64,000 nucleotides of DNA from Ruegeria sp. Alg231-54 (lineage in GTDB: Bacteria; Pseudomonadota; Alphaproteobacteria; Rhodobacterales; Rhodobacteraceae), in the NCBI RefSeq assembly GCF_900143525.1, contig NZ_FREZ01000003.1, forward strand, positions 124,001 through 188,000, read 5' to 3'. The notes below the pieces were generated by a model. That model was given only the letters and a program-made list of their open reading frames with translations, was not told where the DNA came from and made no database searches. This document shows, one piece after another, positions 1-8,606 of the stretch (position 1 is the first letter of the stretch; the number at the start of each line of letters is the position of its first letter). Made by a program: the position numbers and the translations under genes.

Positions 1-555
1 GGCTGATGCCATGCAGTGCCGTGCGTTGGGGTCGATATTGTTAGACCGGAACCCGGCTTTCATCAGTTTGGAGGCCGCATAGCCTTCCCAAACAGTCCAT
101 TGGCCGGAACCAAACATGCCGACACTGGTCGGGCCTTTCTTGGCCAGCGCCTCTTTCCATTTTGCGGCCATGACATCGAACGCTTCGTCCCAGCTTACCG
201 GTTCGAATTCACCGTTTTTGTCGTATTCGCCATTGGTCTTGCGCAGCAAAGGCGTAGTCAGTCGATCCTTGCCGTACATAATCTTGGACAGGAAATAACC
301 CTTGATACAGTTCAACCCCCGGTTCACAGGCGCGTCTGGGTCACCTTGCGTCGCAACGACGCGACCTTCTTTGGTGCCAACCAGAACAGAGCAGCCTGTA
401 CCACAGAACCGACAGGCCGCCTTGTCCCAGCGGATGTCCGGCGCTCCGGCCTGGGCATTGGCTTGACCGGCCGCCAGCGGAATACCAGCGGCTGACGCCG
501 TTGCTGCGGCCGCTGAGGCCTTGAGAAAAGTCCGACGGGATTCAGAATGTGTCAT
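1..555 (-). CDS. napA: NapA, periplasmic nitrate reductase catalytic subunit (N-terminal 185 codons; cut by window edge)
   Basis: NapA reduces nitrate to nitrite in the periplasm with a bis-MGD molybdenum cofactor and one [4Fe-4S] cluster. The protein opens with a twin-arginine export signal (SRRTFLKAS, residues 6-14, then an Ala-rich stretch), followed by the cluster-binding Cys motif typical of NapA ([13 protein letters not shown] near residue 48, with a further Cys in GLNCIKG). The reading frame then runs off position 1, so about three quarters of the usual ~830 residues lie outside the window. Its ATG overlaps the napD stop by four bases (ATGA), so it is translationally coupled in a napF-napD-napA order. 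The call rests on motifs plus gene order and is firm. Confidence 0.95.
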   Translation of the reverse strand, partial: MTHSESRRTFLKASAAAATASAAGIPLAAGQANAQAGAPDIRWDKAACRFCGTGCSVLVGTKEGRVVATQGDPDAPVNRGLNCIKGYFLSKIMYGKDRLTTPLLRKTNGEYDKNGEFEPVSWDEAFDVMAAKWKEALAKKGPTSVGMFGSGQWTVWEGYAASKLMKAGFRSNNIDPNARHCMASA

Positions 556-845
556 TGCGTGGGCCTCCGGCTGGGGGTTGGGCTTGGGGCATCGGGCTGC
601 GGATGGGCGTCCGCGGGATCCTCGAAATGGTGATAAGTCAGTGTCAGTGAGATGACGCCCGGGATCTGGTGCAGATCCATGATGATCTCGGACGCAAGGC
701 GCGATGGCGTGTCTTCGACGACGACAACAAAACGCCCATCTTCTGTTTCGGCGTGAATTTCGACACCCGGCGTGTCCTTCATCACGCGCGCTGCTGCGCT
801 CGTGTGATCAGGTGCGACATGGGCGAGACAACCGCAGATGTTCAT
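552..845 (-). CDS. napD: NapD, NapA maturation chaperone
   Basis: NapD is a small cytoplasmic chaperone that binds the Tat signal of NapA and delays its export until the cofactor is inserted. The product is 97 residues. It starts MNICGCLAH, has the alternating hydrophobic pattern of the ferredoxin-like NapD fold ([18 protein letters not shown] near the middle), and ends in a Pro/Asp-rich tail that is longer than in the E. coli protein. The frame is open further upstream, but the ATG at 845 overlaps the napF stop as ATGA, which fixes the start. It lies between napF and napA with overlaps on both sides. Confidence 0.9.
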   Translation of the reverse strand: MNICGCLAHVAPDHTSAAARVMKDTPGVEIHAETEDGRFVVVVEDTPSRLASEIIMDLHQIPGVISLTLTYHHFEDPADAHPQPDAPSPTPSRRPTQ

Positions 846-1357
846 TGAGTAGCTTCCATTTGTGGTTGAGGTTGGCGTTCCGGCGCAATGGCATCGGCGG
901 GACATAAACTTGTGCAAATCCCGCAGCCGTTGCATGTATCAAGGTCAAGCACCGGCTCTGCGCGGCCACCGGCCATCAGTTTGAAACGGATCGCGCTTTG
1001 TTCGCAATTGTCCTGACAGATACGGCAACTGATGCCGTTCATAGATAGGCAGGTGTCCGCTGTAAGCGCGGCGCGCCATGGCCAATCTGGCAGACGGTCA
1101 ATCGATAACGCTTCGGTTGGACAAATCCGGGCGCAGTCACCGCAGAAGGTGCAGGGATTGTCAGTGGGCTGGAATCGGGGGTATCCATCTGTTCCGATGA
1201 CGATTGCATCTTCGGGGCAAGTATCTGCGCAATCACCACATTTACTGCATGTTTCAGCAAAGCACAGCTCAACAGAGCCCGGAGGTCTGGCGATATTGCC
1301 GTCCTCTGGTCTGATCTTTGCGCTTAGAAACGCGCGTCGGCTGGTCAGTTGTTGCAT
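842..1357 (-). CDS. napF: NapF, ferredoxin-type accessory protein
   Basis: NapF is a cytoplasmic iron-sulfur protein involved in NapA maturation or electron supply. I see four-cysteine cluster motifs of the 4Fe-4S ferredoxin type: CSKCGDCADTCP, CTFCGDCARICP, a modified set with CRICQDNCEQ, and CNGCGICTSLCP. That matches the NapF layout at about 171 residues. The chosen start is the ATG at 1357 (MQQLTSRRAFLSA). An upstream in-frame ATG at 1405 would add 16 residues without family support. It is the first gene of the nap operon in this window. A possible FNR-type site lies about 70 bases upstream of the start. Confidence 0.92.
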   Translation of the reverse strand: MQQLTSRRAFLSAKIRPEDGNIARPPGSVELCFAETCSKCGDCADTCPEDAIVIGTDGYPRFQPTDNPCTFCGDCARICPTEALSIDRLPDWPWRAALTADTCLSMNGISCRICQDNCEQSAIRFKLMAGGRAEPVLDLDTCNGCGICTSLCPADAIAPERQPQPQMEATQ

Positions 1358-1428
1358 TGCATGCGACCTGGCTACACTCGATTCCTGTAATCGAGTGTAT
1401 CGCATACCGTGATCTGTGGGGGCCTTTT

Positions 1429-1442
1429 TTGATGTAGGTCAT
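1429..1442 (-). promoter_or_regulatory. Possible FNR/Nnr-type operator upstream of napF
   Basis: The minus strand reads ATGAC-N4-ATCAA. One half-site is perfect and the other imperfect compared with the FNR/CRP-type consensus TTGAT-N4-ATCAA. It lies 72-85 bases upstream of the napF start in an A/T-rich stretch. nap operons are commonly controlled by oxygen- or NO-responsive FNR-family regulators, so the position makes sense. The match is short and one arm is weak, so this is tentative. Confidence 0.35.
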
Positions 1443-1506
1443 TTTGCCTGTTAAATATTAGTCATTTAGGAAACTTTAATTTTTTGGCCGAAGCGACCCA
1501 TTGAGA

Positions 1507-2520
1507 TCATCTGCGAGGGCGCGCGGTTCGGATCAGCAGAAGAAAAACAAAAACCGATCCCAGCGATGTCGTGACAATCCCAACAGGCAGCTCTTGCGGG
1601 GCAAGCAACAGACGGCTCAGGATATCCGAGCCTGTAAGCAAAGCTGCCCCAACAATTGCAGCGGTAGGCACAAGCTGGCTGTGCAATGGTCCTGCGATAC
1701 CGCGCGCGATGTGGGGAACCATCAAGCCGACAAAACCGATCACACCCGCAACGGACACAAACACAGCAGTCGCAAGAGCGGCCACGAAGAACATCCGGAA
1801 CCGTAAGCCTTGAACGGGCACACCCAGGGTGGCGGCCGTCAAATCACCAGTCAGCAGCGCATCAAGCCAGCGGCTACGGTACAATGCATAGGCGAGGATC
1901 AATGCTAAACCTGCGCAGACCAGAGGGAATGTCTCCCACCGGGCAAGACCCAAACCCCCAAGCATCCAAAAGATAACAGAATGCGCCGCACGGCTGTCGC
2001 CCGCGAAAATCAGATAATTGGTAATAGCTGAAAACAAGAACGAAACCGCAAGCCCCGCGAGGATCAGTTTTTCGGGCGCGCTTGTGCGCAGCCCATGAAC
2101 CAAAGCCAGCACAATGCCTGATGCGATAAGCCCTCCGAAGAACGCGGCCAGTGGCAGGGTCCAAAAGCCCAGCACATCTCCGGTTACTGTAATGACAAAG
2201 ACAGCTCCCGCCGCAGCGCCAGAGGACAGGCCGAACAGAAACGGGTCCGCCAGATCGTTGCGTGTGGTGGTTTGCAGGACAACGCCGACGATGCCCAGCC
2301 CGGCACCGATCACGGCGGCAAACAGCGCGCGTGGTAAGCGCAGGTCAAACACGATGCGGTGGAGCGGAGACATTTCCCCTTCCACCATTCCCGTGCCCAA
2401 CAAGACACCGGCCAGTGCGTCAGAGGCCGGAATGGATGTGGTTCCGTAGACCGTCGAGGTTAGCAAAAGGGCAGCCAATACAGCCGCCCCCAGCAAGAGT
2501 GTAAGGCCAAGTCGGCCCAT
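1507..2520 (-). CDS. btuC: BtuC-like corrinoid ABC transporter permease (FecCD family)
   Basis: This is an integral membrane permease of 337 residues. It has the many long hydrophobic segments (about ten) of the BtuC/FecCD family and conserved stretches such as LRLPRALFAAVIGAGLGIVG near residue 65 and GVIGFVGLMVPHIAR near residue 260, which are hallmarks of vitamin B12 and ferric siderophore permeases. It would form the inner-membrane channel with the ATPase at 3483-4268 and receive ligand from the binding protein at 2522-3472. On sequence alone a siderophore or heme permease is equally likely. The upstream cobalamin riboswitch makes corrinoid uptake the better reading. Confidence 0.85.
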   Translation of the reverse strand: MGRLGLTLLLGAAVLAALLLTSTVYGTTSIPASDALAGVLLGTGMVEGEMSPLHRIVFDLRLPRALFAAVIGAGLGIVGVVLQTTTRNDLADPFLFGLSSGAAAGAVFVITVTGDVLGFWTLPLAAFFGGLIASGIVLALVHGLRTSAPEKLILAGLAVSFLFSAITNYLIFAGDSRAAHSVIFWMLGGLGLARWETFPLVCAGLALILAYALYRSRWLDALLTGDLTAATLGVPVQGLRFRMFFVAALATAVFVSVAGVIGFVGLMVPHIARGIAGPLHSQLVPTAAIVGAALLTGSDILSRLLLAPQELPVGIVTTSLGSVFVFLLLIRTARPRR

Positions 2521-2521
2521 A

Positions 2522-3472
2522 TCAGTTCAGGCCCGGGTGCATGGCTTTGGCCATTTTCGAAATTGCTTCGATATTTGCCGGTCCGGGTGTCAGTTCCTCG
2601 TAGCGCAGACCAATCCAGCGTTCGTTCTTGACCGCATCCGTCTGAGACATCACGGGATGGTCCTGCAGGAACTTGAAGGTATCTGCGGCGCCATTTCCAG
2701 TTTGATAATCAAGTAAAACCAGGAATTCCGGGTTCGAAGCGGCAACAGCCTCCCACGAGGAACGTCCCCAGCTGGTGTCCATATCATGGGTGACGTTCTC
2801 GCCGCCAGCGGCAGCAATCATCGCGTCGGGAATGGCAAACTTACCAGCCGTAAACGGGGCATCGGCGGGACCGTCCAGCAGGAAAACGCGGGGTTTTGGC
2901 AGGTCGGCTGTCTGTGTTTCAATCGCGGACAGTTCCTCTTTCCAGTCGGAAACCAGCTCTTCTGCTTTGTCTTCAACGTGCATGACTTTGCCCAAGCGAA
3001 GGACGTCGGTGAACAGCAAGTCCATGCTGGCTTCGGGGCGATCCTTATCCAGATGTACGCAGCTTTCCGTCAGGATCATCGTTTTGATGCCAAACGGCGC
3101 AAGAGTGTCCGGGGTCACGTCACCGCCCGGCTTCATGCCATAGTACCAGCCCGCAAAGAAAATGTCGGGTTCGACAGCGACCAGATTTTCAACTGTCGGG
3201 TACTTAGGCGCAAGTTCCGGGATGTCGCCGCGCAGGGTGTCAAACTCGGGGCTGGTTTTGTACCAGCCAGTGATGCCCGTTAGGCCCACGATCTTGTCCT
3301 GCAAACCCAGCGCAAAGGCCATGTCGGTCATGTTCATGTCGTGTACGACCAGCCGCTGGGGCTGAGTTTCAAACACCATGGGCTCGCCACAATTGTCGAC
3401 AGTGATCTCGCGCGCTGTTGCGGCACTTGCAATGCCGCTGATCAGTGCAGCGCACCAGAGAGTTTTGTTCAT
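2522..3472 (-). CDS. btuF: BtuF-like periplasmic corrinoid-binding protein
   Basis: A 316-residue secreted binding protein with a cleavable signal peptide (MNKTLWCAALISGIASAATA) and the two-lobe helical-backbone fold expected of the FecB/BtuF class. Recognisable stretches are PQRLVVHDMNMTDMAFALGL and the later TVENLVAVEPDIFFAGWYYG. It would capture the ligand in the periplasm and pass it to the BtuC-like permease encoded directly downstream (1 bp gap). The two cysteines at mature positions near 28 and in ILTESCVHLD could form a disulfide. Substrate assignment to cobalamin rests on the riboswitch upstream of the operon, not on residues I can identify. Confidence 0.82.
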   Translation of the reverse strand: MNKTLWCAALISGIASAATAREITVDNCGEPMVFETQPQRLVVHDMNMTDMAFALGLQDKIVGLTGITGWYKTSPEFDTLRGDIPELAPKYPTVENLVAVEPDIFFAGWYYGMKPGGDVTPDTLAPFGIKTMILTESCVHLDKDRPEASMDLLFTDVLRLGKVMHVEDKAEELVSDWKEELSAIETQTADLPKPRVFLLDGPADAPFTAGKFAIPDAMIAAAGGENVTHDMDTSWGRSSWEAVAASNPEFLVLLDYQTGNGAADTFKFLQDHPVMSQTDAVKNERWIGLRYEELTPGPANIEAISKMAKAMHPGLN

Positions 3473-3482
3473 GTTATTTTTC

Positions 3483-4268
3483 CTAGTTTGAGGTAATGGT
3501 TCTTCGGATATCCAGTGCCGGGATCATGCGACCTTCGTGCTGAAAGCTAAGAAAATCGACACCAAACGTTTCCCGGACCCTTTCGGGTGTCAGCACTTCG
3601 TGCACCGGGCCGAAACCGGTCAGACGCGTGGATTTCATCAACGCGACATGGGTCGCGAATTCCGGGATCATGACCAGATCATGAACGATCATGACTACCG
3701 TAATGCCCAGCTCGGCGACCAGCGACAACATGCGTCCCTTGGCGTCCGGGTCCAGATGGTTCGTCGGCTCATCCAAAAACAGCAGCGAGGGGTTCTGCGC
3801 CAGCGCCCTTGCGATATGAGCGCGCTGGCGTTCCCCGCCGGATAACACGGCCATCCGCTTGTCGGCAAGGGCGACGAGTCCGGTCAGTTTCAGGATTCGG
3901 TCCAATTCCAAGGCGTGCTCAGCGGCAGACCGATTAGCGCGGATCGGGATTTGCCCAAGGGCCACGTAGTCGCGCAGAAACAAACGCCCGTCCGGCGACT
4001 CTTGCTGGCTGACCACGGCGATCATTCGGGCGCGGTCCATCGCCGATAGCTGCCGAAGGCTGCGCCCCTTTACCAAAACGTCCCCCAGCACAATCTCTTC
4101 GCCGCCGCACAAAAGATTCAGCAGCGTTGTTTTGCCCGCACCGTTTGGGCCGGCAATTGCCAGGGTTGCCCCTTCATTCAGTTCGAAATTGATGTTTTGC
4201 AGCAGTACGTCGCCGTTCAGGGCGTAAAACTCCAGCCCGCGCGCCTCAAGGAAAGCTCCGCAGGTCAT
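3483..4268 (-). CDS. btuD: BtuD-like ABC transporter ATP-binding protein
   Basis: A 261-residue ABC ATPase with Walker A GPNGAGKTTLL near residue 40, Q-loop SQQESPDGRLF, signature LSGGERQRAHIARAL near 142 and Walker B LLFLDEPTNHLDP near 163, followed by the switch histidine (IVHDL). This is the FecE/BtuD/HmuV subfamily that powers helical-backbone importers. The start ATG at 4268 overlaps the stop of the DUF1636 gene as ATGA. Together with btuF and btuC it makes a full importer under the cobalamin riboswitch at 4736-4915. Confidence 0.88.
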   Translation of the reverse strand: MTCGAFLEARGLEFYALNGDVLLQNINFELNEGATLAIAGPNGAGKTTLLNLLCGGEEIVLGDVLVKGRSLRQLSAMDRARMIAVVSQQESPDGRLFLRDYVALGQIPIRANRSAAEHALELDRILKLTGLVALADKRMAVLSGGERQRAHIARALAQNPSLLFLDEPTNHLDPDAKGRMLSLVAELGITVVMIVHDLVMIPEFATHVALMKSTRLTGFGPVHEVLTPERVRETFGVDFLSFQHEGRMIPALDIRRTITSN

Positions 4269-4621
4269 GCGCTTGTCTCCAGCTTTAGCCGTGGTAGGCG
4301 CGCCAGGGTTTTTTCAAGAAGGGTAGGCGGGCGCTGCGATGCGTTGGTCCAACCGTCACCGCTGCGATGGTATTGATGTGCAAATTCGGCCAAAGCATCC
4401 ACGTCCTCAGCCGATTTGATGTCACCGAAAAGGTACTGCGCTTTGTCTAATGCCTGAAACCCGACAGTTGTGGGCCGACCGCAACCGGCCATGCAGGAAA
4501 CGCTTTGGATGTCAAAACTGGATGGAAGCTTGCTTGCAAGCGCAGCGCGCAATGAATCCGCCCGGTCAGAGCCCTCGCAGGTCTCGCAAATCAGAAGGAA
4601 ATGATCAGGACTGATCGACAT
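4265..4621 (-). CDS. DUF1636 family protein, probable 2Fe-2S or metal-binding thioredoxin-fold
   Basis: A 118-residue protein of the DUF1636 type, often found beside cobalamin synthesis or uptake genes. Four cysteines stand out: CETC near residues 11-14 and CMAGC near 43-47. This CX2C plus CX3C arrangement in a short alpha/beta protein resembles thioredoxin-like 2Fe-2S ferredoxins. Its role is not known to me, and electron transfer or metal handling for corrinoid metabolism is inference from the context. The start is set at the ATG at 4621. An upstream TTG at 4663 is in frame but lacks a ribosome site. It is the first substantial gene downstream of the riboswitch and overlaps btuD by four bases. 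Confidence 0.75.
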   Translation of the reverse strand: MSISPDHFLLICETCEGSDRADSLRAALASKLPSSFDIQSVSCMAGCGRPTTVGFQALDKAQYLFGDIKSAEDVDALAEFAHQYHRSGDGWTNASQRPPTLLEKTLARLPRLKLETSA

Positions 4622-4691
4622 GGCCCACTCCGCCTGTTGCCAAGCGCGGACAGAAGGTGCCAATCATGTCATCATGTCTTAGACGTGTCAT
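4605..4691 (-). CDS. Possible 28-codon leader ORF between riboswitch and DUF1636 gene
   Basis: Just downstream of the cobalamin riboswitch an ATG at 4691 is preceded by a strong Shine-Dalgarno (GGAGG, 4 bases away). It opens a 28-codon frame (starting MTRLRHDDM) that ends at 4605, overlapping the DUF1636 start by 17 bases in another frame. The riboswitch could mask this ribosome site, and translational coupling would then pass control to the next gene. I recognise no protein family. The ribosome site and its position are visible; function is inference. Confidence 0.35.
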   Translation of the reverse strand: MTRLRHDDMIGTFCPRLATGGVGHVDQS

Positions 4692-4735
4692 AAAGCCTCC
4701 TTCCAGGACGCCCCGCCCCGGGTTGGTTGAACATC

Positions 4736-4915
4736 GGATGGTAGGTCTCCTGACTTGCGGGTCGTGGCTTGGCCATCCTTCCCGACCCGTTCCGGTCAGT
4801 GGGTATTTGGCGTCGCTCACCGCTTACAGTTGCGGGGGCAGTCACGGACTTGGCGCTTGTTGGCAACCTCACCGTATTCCCTTTTCATCCCTTGGCGAAC
4901 CACAGGGAACCATCG
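4736..4915 (-). ncRNA. Cobalamin (adenosylcobalamin) riboswitch
   Basis: Read on the minus strand, this segment carries the ordered conserved boxes of the B12 riboswitch. These are AAAAGGGAA followed by CGGTGAGG, the long CTGCCCCCGCAACTGTAAGC box with GGTGAG after it, then CCACTG, GGGAAGGATGGCC and the closing AGTCAGGAGACCTACC. The element sits 45 bases upstream of the leader ORF and about 115 bases upstream of the DUF1636-btuDFC genes, so cobalamin binding should repress the importer. The boxes are near-consensus, which makes this one of the firmest calls in the window. The exact ends are approximate. Confidence 0.96.
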
Positions 4916-5121
4916 CGGTGATGCTTGCCCGAGTTCCGATTTTGGGTCAAGCGATAATACTTAGCGCCCCACGCACAGAGGTCATTTGTCATTTGCCAAC
5001 GATCTGACTACGCTGCGTCGCAGAAATGTAGGGACAAAGGTGGATATGTTCTGGTTCTGGGGGGACCGCACATCCAATGTTTAAAACGACGAACACGCAT
5101 TCGTAAACAAAGCCGGTCGAG

Positions 5122-6516
5122 ATGAAAATTCAAGAAAACAGAACCTATTCTCAACTGAAGGTAGGCGACAAGGCGCAGGTCACCCGATTGTGCACCGTGG
5201 ACGACTTGTACGCGTTTGCCTCGGCTTCGGGTGATCACAACCCGCTGAATCTGGCGGCCTATGACGGAGATGGAGATGGACACCCCGAGGCTGTCGCGCC
5301 CGCCTTGTGGCCCGCGGGTCTGGTGGCTGCGGTTATCGGAAACATCTTACCGGGGGCCGGTACGCAAACACGTCGGGCGGACCTGAGTTTTCATGCTCCG
5401 GTTATGGCGGGCGAAGAACTGACCGCCTTTGTGGCTGTTACCGAAAAGCGTGAAGACGGCGACCTGACCTGTTCCGCCGAAGTGCGCCGGGTCGGGGATA
5501 ACGCATTGATCCTAAGCGGCACCGTACAGGTCACGCCACCGTCGCGGCATTTGACCTTCGACTCGGTCGAGGTGCCGGGACTGATCGTTCAGCGTCACCG
5601 GCATTTCGACGCTTTGTTGGAAAGGGTACGTCCTTTGGACCCGATGCCTACAGCGATCGTCGCGCCGGAAGAGGCGAATTCGCTAGGCGGGGCATTACTC
5701 GCTTTGGAAAACGGTATCATTACTCCGATTTTGGTGGGCGACCCGGACAAAATCACCGCCGCTGCCGACCAGCTTGGGGCCGATTTGTCCGGAGTTGAAA
5801 TCATTGAAGCGCGAGGCCACGAAGTGGCTGCCCAACGCGCGGTCCGGCTTGTCGTCGAAGGTAAGGCCCGGATGCTGATGAAGGGTCATTTGCACACGGA
5901 TGTCTTGTTACGCGCCGTTCTGCGCAGGGAAAAAGGTCTGAGAACCGGGCGGCGGCTGTCGCATGTGTTCGTGATGGACGTGCCAGGCATGTCTCGGCCC
6001 ATCATGGTTACAGATGCGGCGGTGAATATCGCACCGGATCTCGAAACCAAGGCCGATATCGTTCAGAACGCCATCCATCTTGCGCATTCTATTGGCATCG
6101 AGATGCCTAAGGTTGGCGTCTTGTCAGCGGTTGAGACGATCAACCCGCATTTACCGTCGTCTGTCGATGCCGCGCTGTTGTCGAAAATGGCCGAGCGTGG
6201 ACAAATCACCGGCGGGCTGGTCGATGGCCCATTGGCTATGGACAACGCGGTTGATCTGAACGCGGCGCGGACAAAAGGCATCACCTCACCAGTCGCGGGG
6301 GTCGCAGACATTCTGGTTGTTCCGAATATCGAAGCCGGCAACATGGTAGCCAAACAGCTGACATATATCTCTCATGCCGAGGCTGCCGGCGTCGTGATAG
6401 GTGCTGCTGCACCGATTATCCTGACATCTCGGGCAGATGATGATGCTTCGCGGCTGGCGTCTTGTGCTGTCGCGGCGCTGCATGCAATTGCGAATGAAGG
6501 CAAAATCCATGGCTGA
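5122..6516 (+). CDS. Bifunctional MaoC-like hydratase / phosphate acetyl(butyryl)transferase
   Basis: A 464-residue fusion. Residues ~1-145 form a MaoC/hot-dog hydratase domain with the motif FASASGDHNPLNL (Asp and His of the (R)-hydratase dyad). Residues ~160-464 form a phosphate acyltransferase of the Pta/Ptb type, with segments such as LMKGHLHTDVLLRAVL, RLSHVFVMD and the C-terminal AGVVIGAAAPIILTSRADD. The transferase makes acyl-phosphate from acyl-CoA. The hydratase part may act on enoyl-CoA. The architecture is common in alphaproteobacteria and is annotated there as enoyl-CoA hydratase/phosphate acetyltransferase. The ackA start overlaps its last eight bases, so the pair is an acyl-CoA to acyl-phosphate to ATP module. 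Confidence 0.9.
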   Translation: MKIQENRTYSQLKVGDKAQVTRLCTVDDLYAFASASGDHNPLNLAAYDGDGDGHPEAVAPALWPAGLVAAVIGNILPGAGTQTRRADLSFHAPVMAGEELTAFVAVTEKREDGDLTCSAEVRRVGDNALILSGTVQVTPPSRHLTFDSVEVPGLIVQRHRHFDALLERVRPLDPMPTAIVAPEEANSLGGALLALENGIITPILVGDPDKITAAADQLGADLSGVEIIEARGHEVAAQRAVRLVVEGKARMLMKGHLHTDVLLRAVLRREKGLRTGRRLSHVFVMDVPGMSRPIMVTDAAVNIAPDLETKADIVQNAIHLAHSIGIEMPKVGVLSAVETINPHLPSSVDAALLSKMAERGQITGGLVDGPLAMDNAVDLNAARTKGITSPVAGVADILVVPNIEAGNMVAKQLTYISHAEAAGVVIGAAAPIILTSRADDDASRLASCAVAALHAIANEGKIHG

Positions 6517-7678
6517 ACATGTTTTGGCGCTGAATGCCGGGTCGTCCTCGTTAAAATTTGCGCTGTACGAACTGGTCGGGGATCGACGCCCCAGTATGCG
6601 CTGGCGCGGTCAGATCGAGCGGCTGGGGGATGCCCCACGCCTGTTGGCCCAATCGGCGGGGGGGCGATCTGTCGATCGCCAGCTGTCTGGCGCTAAAACT
6701 CATGACGAGGCCATCAATGCGTTTCTTGAACTTACCCGCGAATACCTGCCGGACATTCACGTCCGGGCCGTGGGCCACCGCGTCGTTCACGGAGGGCCAG
6801 TCTATTCGGAACCTGTCGTGGTGGACGAGCGAGTCTTTGATACGCTAAGCGGTTTCATTCCCTTCGCGCCTTTGCACCAACCCTACAGCCTTGCGGGTAT
6901 CAAGGCGGCCGCGGCAGCCTTTCCGGGTACCACCCAGATTGCGTGCTTCGATACCGCGTTTCACAGGACACACCCTTGGGTGAATGATACCTTCGCATTG
7001 CCTCAAAGATTCTACGAAAAGGGCGTGCGCAGATACGGGTTTCACGGGCTCAGCTATGATTACGTCTCGCAAAAGCTGAAAGAAATTGCGCCGGGTTTGT
7101 ACGACGGCCGCGTCGTCATTGCGCATTTGGGAAATGGCGCGTCGATGTGTGCGGTGTCGGGCGGTCGGGCCGTGGCCTCGACCATGGGGTTTTCGGCGCT
7201 CGATGGTCTGCCCATGGGCACCCGCAGCGGGCAATTGGACCCGGGGGTCGTGCTTTACATGATGCAGCAAGAAGGGATGGAGGCAGACGAAATCGCCGAG
7301 CTTCTCTATCGAAAGTCCGGCTTGCTTGGCCTGTCCGGCATGTCCTCGGACATGCGCACCCTGTTGGCTGCAGATACTCCGGATGCGCGCAAAGCGATTG
7401 AGTATTATGTCTTCCGCATCCGCCGTGAACTGGGCGCCTTGTCTGCCGCGCTGGAAGGCATTGACGCTTTGGTCTTTACCGGAGGCATCGGCGAAAATGC
7501 CGCCCGCATCCGTCAGATGGTCTGCGAAGGGATGCGCTGGATCGGCATTGATATGGATCCGAACCGAAATGCCGACAACGCTACGGTTCTGTCCACTGAT
7601 TTCAGCCGGGTGCGTATTCTGGCTATTCCCACAAACGAAGAGATGGTGATCGCGCGTGCAGCGGCGAGAATGGCATGA
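6509..7678 (+). CDS. ackA: AckA, acetate kinase
   Basis: Acetate kinase interconverts acetyl-phosphate plus ADP and acetate plus ATP in the cytosol. The 389-residue protein has the acetokinase N-terminus (LALNAGSSSLKFALYE), the GHRVVHGG substrate motif near residue 88, the catalytic FDTAFH near 148, HLGNGAS and the MGTRSGQLDPG motif, and a C-terminal FTGGIGENAARIR. The full length matches the family. The ATG at 6509 was chosen over further upstream starts because the family begins there and it overlaps the fusion gene stop by eight bases. It works with the phosphotransacetylase encoded just upstream. Confidence 0.95.
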   Translation: MAEHVLALNAGSSSLKFALYELVGDRRPSMRWRGQIERLGDAPRLLAQSAGGRSVDRQLSGAKTHDEAINAFLELTREYLPDIHVRAVGHRVVHGGPVYSEPVVVDERVFDTLSGFIPFAPLHQPYSLAGIKAAAAAFPGTTQIACFDTAFHRTHPWVNDTFALPQRFYEKGVRRYGFHGLSYDYVSQKLKEIAPGLYDGRVVIAHLGNGASMCAVSGGRAVASTMGFSALDGLPMGTRSGQLDPGVVLYMMQQEGMEADEIAELLYRKSGLLGLSGMSSDMRTLLAADTPDARKAIEYYVFRIRRELGALSAALEGIDALVFTGGIGENAARIRQMVCEGMRWIGIDMDPNRNADNATVLSTDFSRVRILAIPTNEEMVIARAAARMA

Positions 7679-7684
7679 TCGCTT

Positions 7685-8155
7685 CTAATCCGGTTTGTTT
7701 TTTCCACGCCGCGCGTATCTGAGCAGAACGCCTAGAACCGTGCTGATAATATCGGGTGACAGCATCCCGATCGGATCGCGCTTTAGGCCGACGATTGTGT
7801 TGCGCGCCTCGGCCAAGTTGTCCCGGACTTCGTCCTCGATGTCGTGCAGCGCCATATCCCGCAATTCGACGGCAGCCGAAGTGTCACTTTCGGCGGTCAT
7901 GGAATTTGCAACCAGCGCGAGGATCACGGCCAGAACAAGGTTCACACCGGCCACTATGATCGCGGCCAGAGACTTTGACATGGCCTCGGACAGCCAAAAG
8001 AACCCGGCGACGTTCAGCATGATTACTGCAAGCCCAACGGCTAACCCGGCAGCAGCGTAAAAGCCTGTGCGTTTCGCCGCGACGGACAGTTGCCTTTGAG
8101 CAATAAGACGCTCGGCTCGCAGGATGATCGAAATGTTGCGTGAAATGCGGTTCAT
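7685..8155 (-). CDS. Holin-X-like / phage holin-like membrane protein
   Basis: A 156-residue protein with a basic amphipathic N-terminus (residues 1-28) and two hydrophobic segments (about 31-58 and 63-82) joined by a short turn. A long charged C-terminal helix rich in Asp/Glu follows, ending in a basic KNKPD tail. This resembles the Actinobacterial holin-X/PF07332-like family of small bacterial membrane proteins that are unrelated to phage lysis. It lies with the next gene in a two-gene unit (10 bp gap) and converges on ackA. The role may be envelope or stress related; only the topology is supported by the sequence. Confidence 0.6.
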   Translation of the reverse strand: MNRISRNISIILRAERLIAQRQLSVAAKRTGFYAAAGLAVGLAVIMLNVAGFFWLSEAMSKSLAAIIVAGVNLVLAVILALVANSMTAESDTSAAVELRDMALHDIEDEVRDNLAEARNTIVGLKRDPIGMLSPDIISTVLGVLLRYARRGKNKPD

Positions 8156-8165
8156 GTTCGGGCTC

Positions 8166-8441
8166 CTACCGGGAACGGCCTAGAAGATAGCCAAGTGTGA
8201 AAATCCCAAGGGCGAATAGGATCGGCCTTTTATGTGGAAACTCCTCAAGCTCTGTCATGACTTCTTCTAATTGCGTTGACCACTCATCCAGGCTTTCGAC
8301 AATTCCGTCCGTCATCGATTTGTGTGAATCAGCTTGTTTGCCGCTGTTCGAAGCTGAGATGCCTTCTCGTGCGCTGGATTGTTCGGCCAACTGGCGCCGC
8401 AACTCTGCGACTTCGGCTTCTAGCTGTGCTTTGGTTACCAT
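8166..8441 (-). CDS. Small coiled-coil, C-terminally membrane-anchored protein (ElaB/YqjD-like)
   Basis: A 91-residue protein: an N-terminal heptad-like helix (MVTKAQLEAEVAELRRQLAE), a polar middle, a second acidic helix, and a single C-terminal hydrophobic segment (ILFALGIFTLGYLLGRSR). This is the layout of the ElaB/YqjD/DUF883 group, tail-anchored proteins that in enterobacteria bind ribosomes or membranes in stationary phase. Similarity is by layout rather than by a conserved motif. The ATG at 8441 follows an AAGGAC ribosome site; an upstream in-frame start at 8468 is less likely. It forms a unit with the holin-like gene. Confidence 0.6.
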   Translation of the reverse strand: MVTKAQLEAEVAELRRQLAEQSSAREGISASNSGKQADSHKSMTDGIVESLDEWSTQLEEVMTELEEFPHKRPILFALGIFTLGYLLGRSR

Positions 8442-8606
8442 CACTTGGGTCCTTCGATGGTCGCGCAAAAATCAGGCTCGCGACTTTTTCCTTTGTCGAG
8501 GGCCATGTTAATTCGATTTTTTGAATTCGGGAAAGGGTGTTATCCCGATGCAGCGATCAGCACCCGGCCCGGATGTGATCAAGCCTGCGCACGCGCTATC
8601 CGTTTA

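Noticed and set aside
7685-8441. Prophage remnant from a holin-like protein
   Set aside because: No other phage genes are nearby, and holin-X-like and ElaB-like proteins are ordinary chromosomal membrane proteins.
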